Positions 24,076 to 33,160 of a stretch of 64,000 nucleotides of DNA are shown here, one piece after another. Every line of letters starts with the position of its first letter. Position 1 is the first letter of the stretch. Location of the stretch: contig JARVKI010000109.1 in NCBI GenBank assembly GCA_036674765.1, positions 62,001 to 126,000 of the forward strand, read 5' to 3'. The notes below the pieces were generated by a model that was given only the letters and a program-made list of their open reading frames with translations, searched no databases and had not been told where the DNA came from. This stretch comes from Seiridium cupressi (taxonomy: Eukaryota; Ascomycota; Sordariomycetes; Amphisphaeriales; Sporocadaceae). A program made the translations under genes and the position numbers.

Positions 24076-26673
24076 ATGGCGTACCAAGGAGCACCGGCGT
24101 GGTCTTCCCAACCCGTAGAAAGCGCAGCAACTGCCCAAATTCACTTCAGTCAGTCAGCGGAGCATCAATGTTGGCAAAACCAACCGCTCCAGCATGAGCC
24201 AGTGGGGAATATGTCTGCCGAGAAGACCATGAGCTTCCAGACCGTGCCGCATATGGATGATCAGCCTATGTCGTCTGCATCCTCGAATTCACCCAAGCAA
24301 AGTCTACAGAGACGATGGTGGGAACTAAAGAAGACAGCAAAAGATAAAATAGAAAAGAACCTAAACGATCAGTTCAGCGGGAGACGAGGCTGGAACGGTC
24401 ACTTCTATTACAAGCCGCGCAAGCCCGACCCAGAACATCAAAACCACACCGCCCTTGGCGAGCTCGACTATGGCGGGTCGCTCAGCAAAGATGGCGACGG
24501 CAAGTTCGAATACCGTAACCAATTTGGGCAGAAGAGTTCGAAGTACAGCGATGTGGCTGTCTATTTGTCGCCTACCAACTTCGTTCCCAAACGATTGATC
24601 GTCCAGTCTACCGACTACGTATTGCGCAACAACATCGCCACCGGAGACTGGCGCAGGAGGAAGATGAACGGCAATGTCCCAACAGCCCTAAAGCTCTCAG
24701 AGTGGTCCTTGGCCCCAGCTGAGAGAAAAGAATGGTGGAGAAAGATTGATACCTTCGTGAGGGTCATTCTTGTCTGTGTGCCACTGCAATTGTGCCTCAC
24801 ATTCCCACTCAGCCACTCGTGGGAAAATGAAGATACCGTTGATATGTACACTGATTTTCCCGGATACCACTGGCAATGGGCGAAGCACGCTATAAACCCC
24901 TTGGACCAAAGGCCAATTCCGAATAAGACAATTATTGGCCCCGAGCTTCCATCCAGCCGGAAACGACTTATTCGGCCATGCCAGTTAGTCGTGCGACAGC
25001 AGGATGGCACTTGGCAGGTCGAGACTTCTGCACCTGCAGGCTTGAGATACGTCTTTATCAGCTTTGCAGACAAGGCGTTCAGCTCCGAAAGTGGTCGTAG
25101 GTTGATACAACAGATGGCAGAGCGCGTTACGCTAGAAGCTGGTTGTAATGCATACTGGCTCGACTTCCTATGCAGAGCCGAGCATGCAGGTGACCTTCTG
25201 GACTCGGACGTCTACCGCATGTGCGATGTAATCCGGGGCAGTAGCCGCGTCGTGGTCATGTTACCGGATGCCAGCCTGGAAAGCAAGAAAAACTGGGGCG
25301 CGCGAATGTGGACGTTGCCGGAGGCGTTGCTGGCCCCCGGAAACCGATGTTACTTCTGCCATCCTGATGGAGAAGGACAAGCCACCGAGTCGATGACGCT
25401 AATCGAGATGACTGCTGAGGTTTGGGACGACCCGATTGATTCCGAGGAAGATGGAGGCCCAACCCGCCTCCTCGCCGAGCACTATGCCAACTTGTTGACG
25501 CTGAGTCGCTTGGAGCTCTTCTCCACGGCGCTTGAGGCCTTATGGCGGCGTGGTGCAGTCAACTATAACTTCTTCACGCCTAATGACGTTACATATGCGC
25601 TCATGGGCCTGCTGCATTATCGCATTAAGCGTGACGATACCGATACCGAGTTTCAGTCACTGGCTCAGCTCTCCCTGGGGAATGACAGCGACAGAATCGT
25701 CGAGCGCATGGTTTCACTGTATCCGGAGCCTATTCCTGGCTTGTTCAATCCATTCCGGACACTCGCAGTCAAGGATCTCTTCCACACTCACCTCTGGGAC
25801 ATTGATCCCACCTGTCAAGTCGTTGGTGTTGCCCACGAGAACAACACGGTCCTTCTAGATTCGTGTCGCGCCATGCATATTCGTTGGAAAGGCTTCCCCC
25901 GGCCTGTAGTGGCGCGCGACATCGGTTTTCGTCGCGTCTTAGCTGCCATGTTCGTCACGGCAGGCACATGGTGGTTCATCCAAGGTGTCGGCCTCGCCGT
26001 TCTCTACGCACCGTTATACTCGGGTAACGTAGATGCTGACATCAAGCTGGTGATCAAGTGGATGGTCGCAGGATTTATATTCGTTGCCGTCATGCTGAGC
26101 GCATTTGGGCCTTTCTCCGTGCGACGCCTCTACGGCGGCCAAGTGCTGCAGAGCACTAGTAACCTCGTCGCGTTCGAAGGTGTCATGCCTATTGTTAAGC
26201 TCGAGCGCCTGATTTTCGGTAACAACAACTCTCGACTCTCATATGAGGCATCGTCGACACCTTTTGGCGAGTACTTTCGCCATCCTACCCGGCGCATTGG
26301 CTTCGAGCCAGATTGGATCCGGGACGAGAGGCCTGATCTTGCTGAAGCCAACCTCCCCAAGGGACATAAACTATTCACCCTTGTCGATACTGGCGAGTTA
26401 AGTGTCAGCATCTTTAGTGCAGAGCGCCCGCCCACGGTTGCGCTACTGTGTGGTCGCGAAGGAGGTATGCTCAGAGCAGTACTATGCTCCTGGCAGTTTG
26501 AGAATGACTGCCTCTACAAGGAGGCTGTAGTACGCATGCCCAGTAATGTCTGGGACTCTGCTACACCAAAGGGTTGGTTGAAAGTCTGCCTCGGCACGAT
26601 GGACCAGGAGAGAGAAGGCGAGCGTGTGGAGAAGATGAAGAGATTGGAGAAGGAAAAAGAGGCAGGAATGTAA
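24076..26673 (+). CDS. HET-related membrane protein (function unknown)
   Basis: One uninterrupted exon of 865 residues. The first 110 residues are Gln/Ser-rich and disordered. A segment with features of a diverged HET domain follows: AYWLDFLCRAE (about residue 360, compare WIDALCINQ), then VIRGSSRVVVMLPDASLE, then WGARMWTLPEALLAP (about 406-420, compare WxxRVWTLQE), then NDVTYALMGLLHYRI (compare DRVYALLGL). Two TM helices lie near residues 621-648 and 658-680, followed by a cytosolic-looking C-terminal domain and a Lys/Glu-rich end. HET domains drive incompatibility and immune-like cell death in filamentous fungi. The membrane anchor and the absence of the exact HET motifs mean the role here is inference only. 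The Met follows a gap of non-coding sequence, and no upstream splice acceptor was needed. Confidence 0.75.
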   Translation: MAYQGAPAWSSQPVESAATAQIHFSQSAEHQCWQNQPLQHEPVGNMSAEKTMSFQTVPHMDDQPMSSASSNSPKQSLQRRWWELKKTAKDKIEKNLNDQFSGRRGWNGHFYYKPRKPDPEHQNHTALGELDYGGSLSKDGDGKFEYRNQFGQKSSKYSDVAVYLSPTNFVPKRLIVQSTDYVLRNNIATGDWRRRKMNGNVPTALKLSEWSLAPAERKEWWRKIDTFVRVILVCVPLQLCLTFPLSHSWENEDTVDMYTDFPGYHWQWAKHAINPLDQRPIPNKTIIGPELPSSRKRLIRPCQLVVRQQDGTWQVETSAPAGLRYVFISFADKAFSSESGRRLIQQMAERVTLEAGCNAYWLDFLCRAEHAGDLLDSDVYRMCDVIRGSSRVVVMLPDASLESKKNWGARMWTLPEALLAPGNRCYFCHPDGEGQATESMTLIEMTAEVWDDPIDSEEDGGPTRLLAEHYANLLTLSRLELFSTALEALWRRGAVNYNFFTPNDVTYALMGLLHYRIKRDDTDTEFQSLAQLSLGNDSDRIVERMVSLYPEPIPGLFNPFRTLAVKDLFHTHLWDIDPTCQVVGVAHENNTVLLDSCRAMHIRWKGFPRPVVARDIGFRRVLAAMFVTAGTWWFIQGVGLAVLYAPLYSGNVDADIKLVIKWMVAGFIFVAVMLSAFGPFSVRRLYGGQVLQSTSNLVAFEGVMPIVKLERLIFGNNNSRLSYEASSTPFGEYFRHPTRRIGFEPDWIRDERPDLAEANLPKGHKLFTLVDTGELSVSIFSAERPPTVALLCGREGGMLRAVLCSWQFENDCLYKEAVVRMPSNVWDSATPKGWLKVCLGTMDQEREGERVEKMKRLEKEKEAGM

Positions 26674-26982
26674 ATTGCACGAAAGGCCTACGTCGTTGGT
26701 AGTTGACATTAACCGTAATGTGTATTCGATACAAGCCTTTTTGATCTCAAGGAAATACTCAGCTCAACACCCTCTTGCGTTGGCTTTCCTTGGGGTGACA
26801 TGACAGTGCCCGTTGGTGACGAGGTCGTACAATGGGGGTGGTGGGGTAAAGCCTCGGCAAAATAACTAGAAACCGAGCATACAGGAGTTGATCCTTCCAG
26901 CCATTCTCTCTTCTTTCCTGCAAGAGTGCTCCATAACTGAGCGGATACCATATTTGAAGTCCATTGAAAGAGGAAATTCACA

Positions 26983-28269
26983 ATGTCGGATGCGGCCAGC
27001 TCAGTATTGCCATGGGCTGAGCCGGCCTGGCACAGCGCCCTGGGGTCACCATACTACAATGAATCTCACAGAAAGCTGCAAGCCCATGTCCGACAATACA
27101 TTGACCATAGCATCCTGCCTCATGCACTCGAATGGGAGGCTCAAGGCGACTGTCCCGAAAGCGCAAAACACGATTACGCCAAAGCTGGATTTGGATTGCT
27201 GGAAGTACCCCAGGAATACAGACCACCCCAGAGTAATGCGGTCGCTGGCATACCCGTCGATCAGCTCGATACGTTCCACAATCTCATCATGGTTGACGAA
27301 TCCGCACGCATCGATGGCGGCGTAGCCACGGCGCTGTCTGGCGCCAATGTCATCGGTGTTCCACCCATCATCAACCATGGCAACGAAGAACAGAAGCAAA
27401 GATGGTTGCCAGGCCTCTTCACCAGGCAGACCATTTTCTGCCTTGGTATCACGGAGCCTAGTGGTGGCAGTGATGTCGGCAACATCAAGACGACAGCAAG
27501 GAAGAGTTCTGATGGTCGGTACTACACAGTCACCGGCACCAAGAAATGGATCACGGGCGCGCAGTGGGCGACACATATGACGACGGCAGTTCGCACCGGC
27601 AGAGCTGGCATCAGCGGCATCTCGCTCCTAGTAATTCCGCTCACATCTCCGGGAATCTCAGTCGAGAAGATCCACAATAGTGGCAACAACGCCGGCGGCG
27701 CGTCCTGGGTCCGCATGGTCGACGTCCAAGTCCCGGCGGAGAACCTTCTTGGTCATGAGAACTCCGGATTCAAGTACATCATGACCAACTTCAACAAGGA
27801 GCGTTTCGTCCTGGCTGTGAGCTGTAACAGGAAGGCACGAACTTGCCTCGGCACAGCGCTAGCATACGCCCACGAGCGCGAGACCTTCGGCAAGCCGCTT
27901 GTGAGCCACCAGATCATACGGCATAAGATCATCACCCTCGCCCGGGAGGTCGAGGCGCACTGGGCGTGGCTCGAGCAGATTGCCTATCACGTCCAGATGC
28001 ACGGGTGGCAGAGCGACACGATTGCCGGGCGGATAGCGCTGGTCAAGGTCTCGGGTGGGAGAATACTTGAGCTCGCTGCGAGAGAGGCTCAACAGATTAT
28101 GGGTGGTGCCGCATACCAACGAAATGGGCCTGGTGGAGGTGGAATCGTAGAACAGATTACAAGAGACTTACGCATGATGGTAGTTGGGGGTGGGAGTGAG
28201 GAGATTCTTGGGGACCTTGCATTTAGGGAGGAGGTAAAGCAAGCGAGGAAACGGGATGCAAAGCTATAA
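26983..28269 (+). CDS. Acyl-CoA dehydrogenase family protein, probably peroxisomal
   Basis: A single exon of 428 residues, the usual length. Flavin motifs are clear: ITEPSGGSDVGNIKTTA and TGTKKWITGAQW in the middle domain, and HERETFGKPLVSHQ, EAQQIMGGAAYQRNG and RDLRMMVVGGGSEEILGD in the C-terminal helical domain. The medium-chain catalytic Glu position (YEGT) reads VVGGGS, so that base is absent. Instead Glu273 lies in NFNKERFVL, the place used by isovaleryl-CoA and long-chain acyl-CoA dehydrogenases. The protein ends in Ala-Lys-Leu, an acceptable PTS1 signal, so peroxisomal location is likely. It would oxidise an acyl-CoA to the 2-enoyl-CoA with FAD. The substrate is unknown; branched-chain or secondary-metabolite acyl groups are possible. 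It lies 309 bp after the HET-related gene on the same strand. Confidence 0.9.
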   Translation: MSDAASSVLPWAEPAWHSALGSPYYNESHRKLQAHVRQYIDHSILPHALEWEAQGDCPESAKHDYAKAGFGLLEVPQEYRPPQSNAVAGIPVDQLDTFHNLIMVDESARIDGGVATALSGANVIGVPPIINHGNEEQKQRWLPGLFTRQTIFCLGITEPSGGSDVGNIKTTARKSSDGRYYTVTGTKKWITGAQWATHMTTAVRTGRAGISGISLLVIPLTSPGISVEKIHNSGNNAGGASWVRMVDVQVPAENLLGHENSGFKYIMTNFNKERFVLAVSCNRKARTCLGTALAYAHERETFGKPLVSHQIIRHKIITLAREVEAHWAWLEQIAYHVQMHGWQSDTIAGRIALVKVSGGRILELAAREAQQIMGGAAYQRNGPGGGGIVEQITRDLRMMVVGGGSEEILGDLAFREEVKQARKRDAKL

Positions 28270-29402
28270 CCATGCATTGAAATTCCTCCCTTTTTTTATC
28301 GTGGGCCTTGAAAAGGTTAAAAATATTGTTTACCTTCCAAGGATGAGGTCAGTGGTCGGATCATTTTACAGTGGATAATTCGGGAATGGTTGTGAGGGTA
28401 GGACACCATGCAGACTTACCGATCTAGCAAAAACACGTGCAATTTTTCTCCATCCGAAAACTGCATTAAATTCAAACCCCCATCCTTCTAGGGTCTTTCA
28501 ACAGAAGAATTGCAAGTGCACTACATGATCACGGGCGCTTTTCGGGCCATAACGCTTGCAAATTATCAGTACACTCCGCTATCATGTGCACCAGATTTGA
28601 AGCCTGAATAGCATAGGCGCAACTTGCGCACAAAATTATGAGAGCCCTCCCCAACCTTCTCACTCTTAAGCTTCTCACTCGGCGTCAACGTTCTCCAATT
28701 GCTAACTTGCTCGCCAATGCGTCGCCCGGCGAAGAGTCCTGAATCTCTACACAGAAGGTGTTTTATATGTACGAAAAGCCTTTCTGACGGAACGCTAATA
28801 TGCTTCCACGGAATTGAGCATGTTCTCTTTTCGGAGAAGTTTTGCGGATATGGAGCTAGCTCGGCGATGCCGTGAAAGCCGGGAAACATGCGCATTGGTG
28901 AGAAATGTCTGGTAGTGAAGAACGTAGGCTAGCCAGGCCCGTCAAACCTCAATCCGAGATTATGATGAATTCAAAGCCATCAAACGAATATGTAGAACGC
29001 AATGATTAGCTTCAGCATTGGCGAAACCCAGGAATGCTTTGCGATGAAGCTCCACTTGGCTCTTTTTATGGTAATCCGGAATATATAAGCTTAATATTCT
29101 CGAGAGAATGGACTGATAGGATTGGCAGGCCGTTAATTGACTCTCGCCGAGACGCGAACGTTATCCTGATAGGGAAGTCTTCAAAGATAAGTCGCTCAAA
29201 CTCCAGGCTCAAAGTTCCTGCATACATAGCTGTATCTCCGTCTAATAACTCCTACCTATATATTCCCGGCCGAGCCCAATGACTTGTGGTTTATCTGTCT
29301 TCACAACTTCACTTCTCTCATACTAAAATCACTGTTACTCTCGACCCACCATCGACTTGATCACCACTACCCACAAACGACTCTCTACACGACTATCTCA
29401 CA
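28270..29402. other. Intergenic stretch with CFEM-gene promoter
   Basis: No gene supported. A TATA-like word (tatatattcc, near 29257-29266) precedes the CFEM start by about 140 bp, followed by a CT/AC-rich leader typical of fungal 5' UTRs. Confidence 0.5.
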
Positions 29403-29730
29403 ATGAAGGCGTCGCTCTTCTTTCTGGCTGCGGCTACGGCCGTTCGTGCCTTGGACCTTGGCTCGTTACTCGGCATTCCCGAGTGCGGCGTCAAATGCAC
29501 GGAGGACGAGGTTAAGAAGAGCGGAATATGCCCAGCGCTCACCGCTTCTTGTGGCTGCGAGAATCGCCAGCGTATCAAGGAGCTAGCAATAGCAAAGGGC
29601 TGTTCCAACGAGGCATGCAAGGTCGACGTCGGTAGGTTCCCCTCATCATCCTTTTCGTTTGACGTTTAGCTAACTCTATGTAGACGGGGCGTTTTCTAAT
29701 GCAGAAAACCTTTGCAAGCTTTTTGAGTGA
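29403..29730 (+). CDS. Small secreted CFEM-domain protein
   Basis: Two exons (29403-29631, 29684-29730; 52-bp intron) give 91 residues. The signal peptide MKASLFFLAAATAVRA is followed by a CFEM domain with all eight cysteines: IPECGVKC, GICPALTASCGC, KGCSNEAC and ENLCK, the last supplied by exon 2. CFEM proteins bind haem or act at the fungal surface; some are host-interaction proteins. The Asp that often sits three residues before the fourth Cys and ligates haem iron in Candida CFEM proteins is Thr here, so haem binding is doubtful. No C-terminal GPI signal, so it should be freely secreted. Confidence 0.85.
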
Positions 29731-30068
29731 TCGATTGGTTTCGGCCAATTTCTCAAGTGTCTGGGATAATTTACTTCTTGGCGGATATTTGATTGAACCT
29801 GGGTGCGTCTGGTTCACAGTCGGGTGTGAACATTCTGTTACGGGTTGGCGGCGCGGTTCATCAGTCCTATATCATAGGTTCCTGTGCGACACCTGTTCAT
29901 CGTGGCTTTCCTAATATTGAACGTGGATAAATAATCAATAAAAAATCGATCGTTTTACGTAACACTCGTTGATTGCATTTGTAGAAGTGATATTAATGAC
30001 CAAAGCAGTAGAAGATTGGTGACACATCCGCTAGGGCATCAGCTTGAACACACAAGCTTCGCTACACA

Positions 30069-31638
30069 CTACACCCACAGCTTGAAGCCTCCAGGGACTC
30101 TGGTCTGAAAAATGCCCTCCGGATCGTATTGCATACTGATACTTCTCAGGAAATCTAGATTGGCTTCTCCATAAGTGCTCAAGGGGTCCTGGCGGGCATC
30201 TGCATAGTTCAAGTACTTGAAATCATGCAACCCGCCAAGTCCCCGTGCTGCCTCATCGAGCTCACCCAGTAACATCAGCCCAAATTGTTCTGCAGCGGCG
30301 GTTGAGTCGGAATTGATCCATGAGAAGGACAGTAGAAGAATCACGCCATTTCCGTCCGACTGGGAGGTCCCGAGTGAATTGGTACCTTCGCCATGCTGGG
30401 TCATGACTGTCGGAAGAGGTTCAAATGTGAGACTAACGCTGACGTCGATGGGGTATGGAGTCGATTGAAGAGTTTTGTTGGCAACGTTGAAGAGTGTAAC
30501 GAGTAAGTCACTGGACGCAGCATATGTGCTCGTGTAGAATGCTTCGAATCTTGAAAGTTTGATTAGCTGCAGTAGAAACTCGGGTGTGTAGCAGTATCAC
30601 TCACTTTTGAGGATATGGAGCTTCAGCAGCTAAGGTGCTAATATTCTCTATGGATACTGTGGTCAATTCCGTTATGTTAGGTATGGCGAAAAGTTCGTGG
30701 TACACGTCGGGGTCCGTCTCGGGGAGGGTATATATCGGAACGCTAACAATTGTCCATACGCCAGTCGTCTTATTGAAAGAAAAGCTTGCCACAATTGACG
30801 CGTGTACATCGTAGTCCTCTGCGGATGCAATGCCGGCGAAGGCGTCAAGAACCTGAATGGTATAATCCTGACTCTGGAAGAGATGACCTGCTCGTAATGG
30901 CACGGCTTCAACCGTGGTGAAATCAATCTTGGTGACAACTCCAAAATTGTTGCCACCTCCCTTCAATGCACGGTAAAGTTCACAATTAGAGGTTGCATTC
31001 GCGTTGACAACGTCGCCAGATGCAAGAACTATCTGTTATATTGGTCAACTGACTGTTTAAATCATCACGAGAGAAGGCGCATACCTCGAAGTTTACGACG
31101 GTGTCGCATGTCCAGCCAACCTGAGGCGAGTAGTACGATATACCACCACCCAGAGTCAGGCCGCCAACCCCAACGGCCCCATTCCGGCCGCCCGCGACAG
31201 TCTTGTTGTAGGGATTCAGAGTGGTGTATACATCTAACCAGGCAGATCCGGGACCAACACTGGCCGTTGAGAGATCATCGCTGATGACGGTTTCATTCAG
31301 CCATGACAGGTCTAAAGTCACCCCGTCATCAATGTTAGCAAAGCCAGCTGCTGGAGCATGGCCCTGCGTCTTGACCGCAAAGTTGCAATTCGTAATGTTT
31401 GAGATCGTGAATATGAAAGTTGCTACTTCTGCACTTGTTTGAGGCAAGAACACACACGCCGGCGACAGTAAAGCTTCTTGTGTGGACCAGTAGCTTGCCT
31501 GGGTTGCGTTGTAGAAATCAGTGCCTACGGAGTATACGCCACTGCCCAGAACACCGGCAATTTGTGCACACTGTCATCATTAGTCAAATGCGCAACAGCG
31601 GGGATTGACTTCAGGTAACTCACGCACGTCGCAGCCAT
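30069..31638 (-). CDS. FAD-linked oxidase (BBE/6-hydroxynicotine-oxidase type)
   Basis: Reading frames join from a 15-bp first exon (31624-31638) through ILLS-type sequence to the C-terminus. The FAD-binding PCMH domain shows VKTQGHAPAAGFANIDDGVTLD, with the His that commonly carries covalent FAD, then VGPGSAWLDVYTTL and GGRNGAVGVGGLTLGGGISYYSPQVGW. The middle shows IVLASGDVVNANA and KGGGNNFGVVTKIDF. The C-terminal exon ends PEGIFQTRVPGGFKLWV. These are standard features of berberine-bridge-type oxidases, frequent in fungal metabolite clusters. The short first exon gives no signal peptide, although many relatives are secreted; a different upstream exon is possible. The last exon (30069 to about 30550) converges with the CFEM gene, 338 bp away. 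Confidence 0.83.
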
Positions 31639-32545
31639 ATCAGCTTAATTTGAAATGTATTGAAGCCTTGACCGACCCCATCTCTGGCGTATGATCACTT
31701 TCTTGGCTTGGCTTTATAGCATCAAAGCAATGCATACCCCAGCGCTAGTGAACGCTTAGCAGCTATCTGTCGGTGGGGAACCCGGTCCAGGCTGGAGAGG
31801 CACCGAAATGACGCCGCCGAAGAGTCCAATAGGAGACTTTACCGATCTCATTAGGTGGTTGATCGTGCGCATTTCGACTCAGCAGGATCGCACTGCTGCA
31901 TGAGCGTGCAGTTTATTTGGTATGTGGCAGAATCCATGACGCGAAGTGCCTACGACGAGCCAATGATATCATGCTAGAGTATACAGTGATTCACTGGCAA
32001 AGGCACAAGGGCATGGGGCAATCGTTTCGCACCCGTGTGGCTGCTGGGGTGAATCAAGTGCGCGTGCCTCCCGTCAGCGGGGTTAACTTATTCCCCAAGT
32101 TTTGTAAAGTCATCTTAAGTCATGGAACAACACTTGCTATTTTAACACTTTGAACCTAGACATGCGCTTAGTACCCTATGAAGCTCTTTTCATTGTCGCC
32201 ATCATTCAACGCAGTGCCGAATGACTACTCCGAAGCGCACACACGTTCTCAAGTATAAAACTCTAGCATTCCCAGACATGGCGATCTGATTAAGACCAGG
32301 CTACAAGTTCCGTTGATGAAGGGCTTTAGCTGACACGCATAAGCTGGAAAGCACCGAAAACTTAGCATCGACGTCTGGCCAACAAATTCGACTACACAAT
32401 GTCCCAAACACAAGAATACTTCAGGGATTTTAACACGATGCATGAAGAGAACGACTACCTATGAAAATCACTGTCCTCCGACTATTGATGGTCCGACCCC
32501 GGGATCATATTCGCCTTTGCCGCCATATATCAGCCGAGCGGCTCT
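31639..32545. other. Intergenic stretch
   Basis: No supported gene. Confidence 0.5.
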
Positions 32546-33160
32546 CTAGGGGGTGCGCCCAAGCAGACGGTTGGCAACATCGCTGACATAGCTAGGAGTA
32601 GCACCACGTCCATCGCTGAGGTTGTCGGGGTTGACCGAGCCAGAGTTGTAGGCGCGGAGAGCCTTGTAGATGGTGTCGGCATTGTCAGCATTGCCAAACT
32701 CCTTCAGGTTCGCCTTGAAGTGGTTGGTGCCGGCGCGGACCATGGAGGTGATTTGATCCTGGAATCCTAGTCAACAACAAACTCTCGCCAGATCTCCAAG
32801 CAAGCCAACGCTTGGATTTTAGGGACGTGTACGTACCTGACTCAAACCGTGCTTCCCCGGGAACCCGGGCGAGCCGTCGCACTGCATCAGACCTGCAGTC
32901 CCGTGGCCATCAGCGTTCGTGGTGGTTCGGACGCCGACATTGCCGGTGCTCTCCTGCATGATGATAGCGAAGATGACGCGTTCCTCGACGCCGATCTTGG
33001 CGCACTCGAGTACGGCGTTCCAGATGCGTCCGACATCCTCTCCCGTGTCGCCCGTGGCGAGCATCTCCTGCTTGTTAACGTTAAAGATCTCGTCGAATGA
33101 CTTCCACTGCGATTGCGGTGGGAAGCTCGACGACGGGCCAGAGTACGAGGTGAAACCCAT
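32546..33160 (-). CDS. Lysozyme-like (SLT/muramidase fold) protein
   Basis: Two exons (32837-33160, 32546-32758; 78-bp intron) give 178 residues. The core reads RVIFAIIMQESTGNVGVRTT (Glu70 as candidate general acid), then DGHGTAGLMQCDGSPGFPGKHG, then VRAGTNHFKANLKEFG and KALRAYNSGSVNP. The order E-S, G-L-M-Q, A-Y-N-x-G is that of lytic-transglycosylase/lysozyme-like domains. No signal peptide is visible at MGFTSYSGPSSSF, so release would be unconventional or the protein is intracellular. The substrate could be peptidoglycan (defence against bacteria) or a chitin-like polymer; neither can be settled here. A TATA-like ccttatatac lies near 33275, about 115 bp upstream. Confidence 0.75.
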
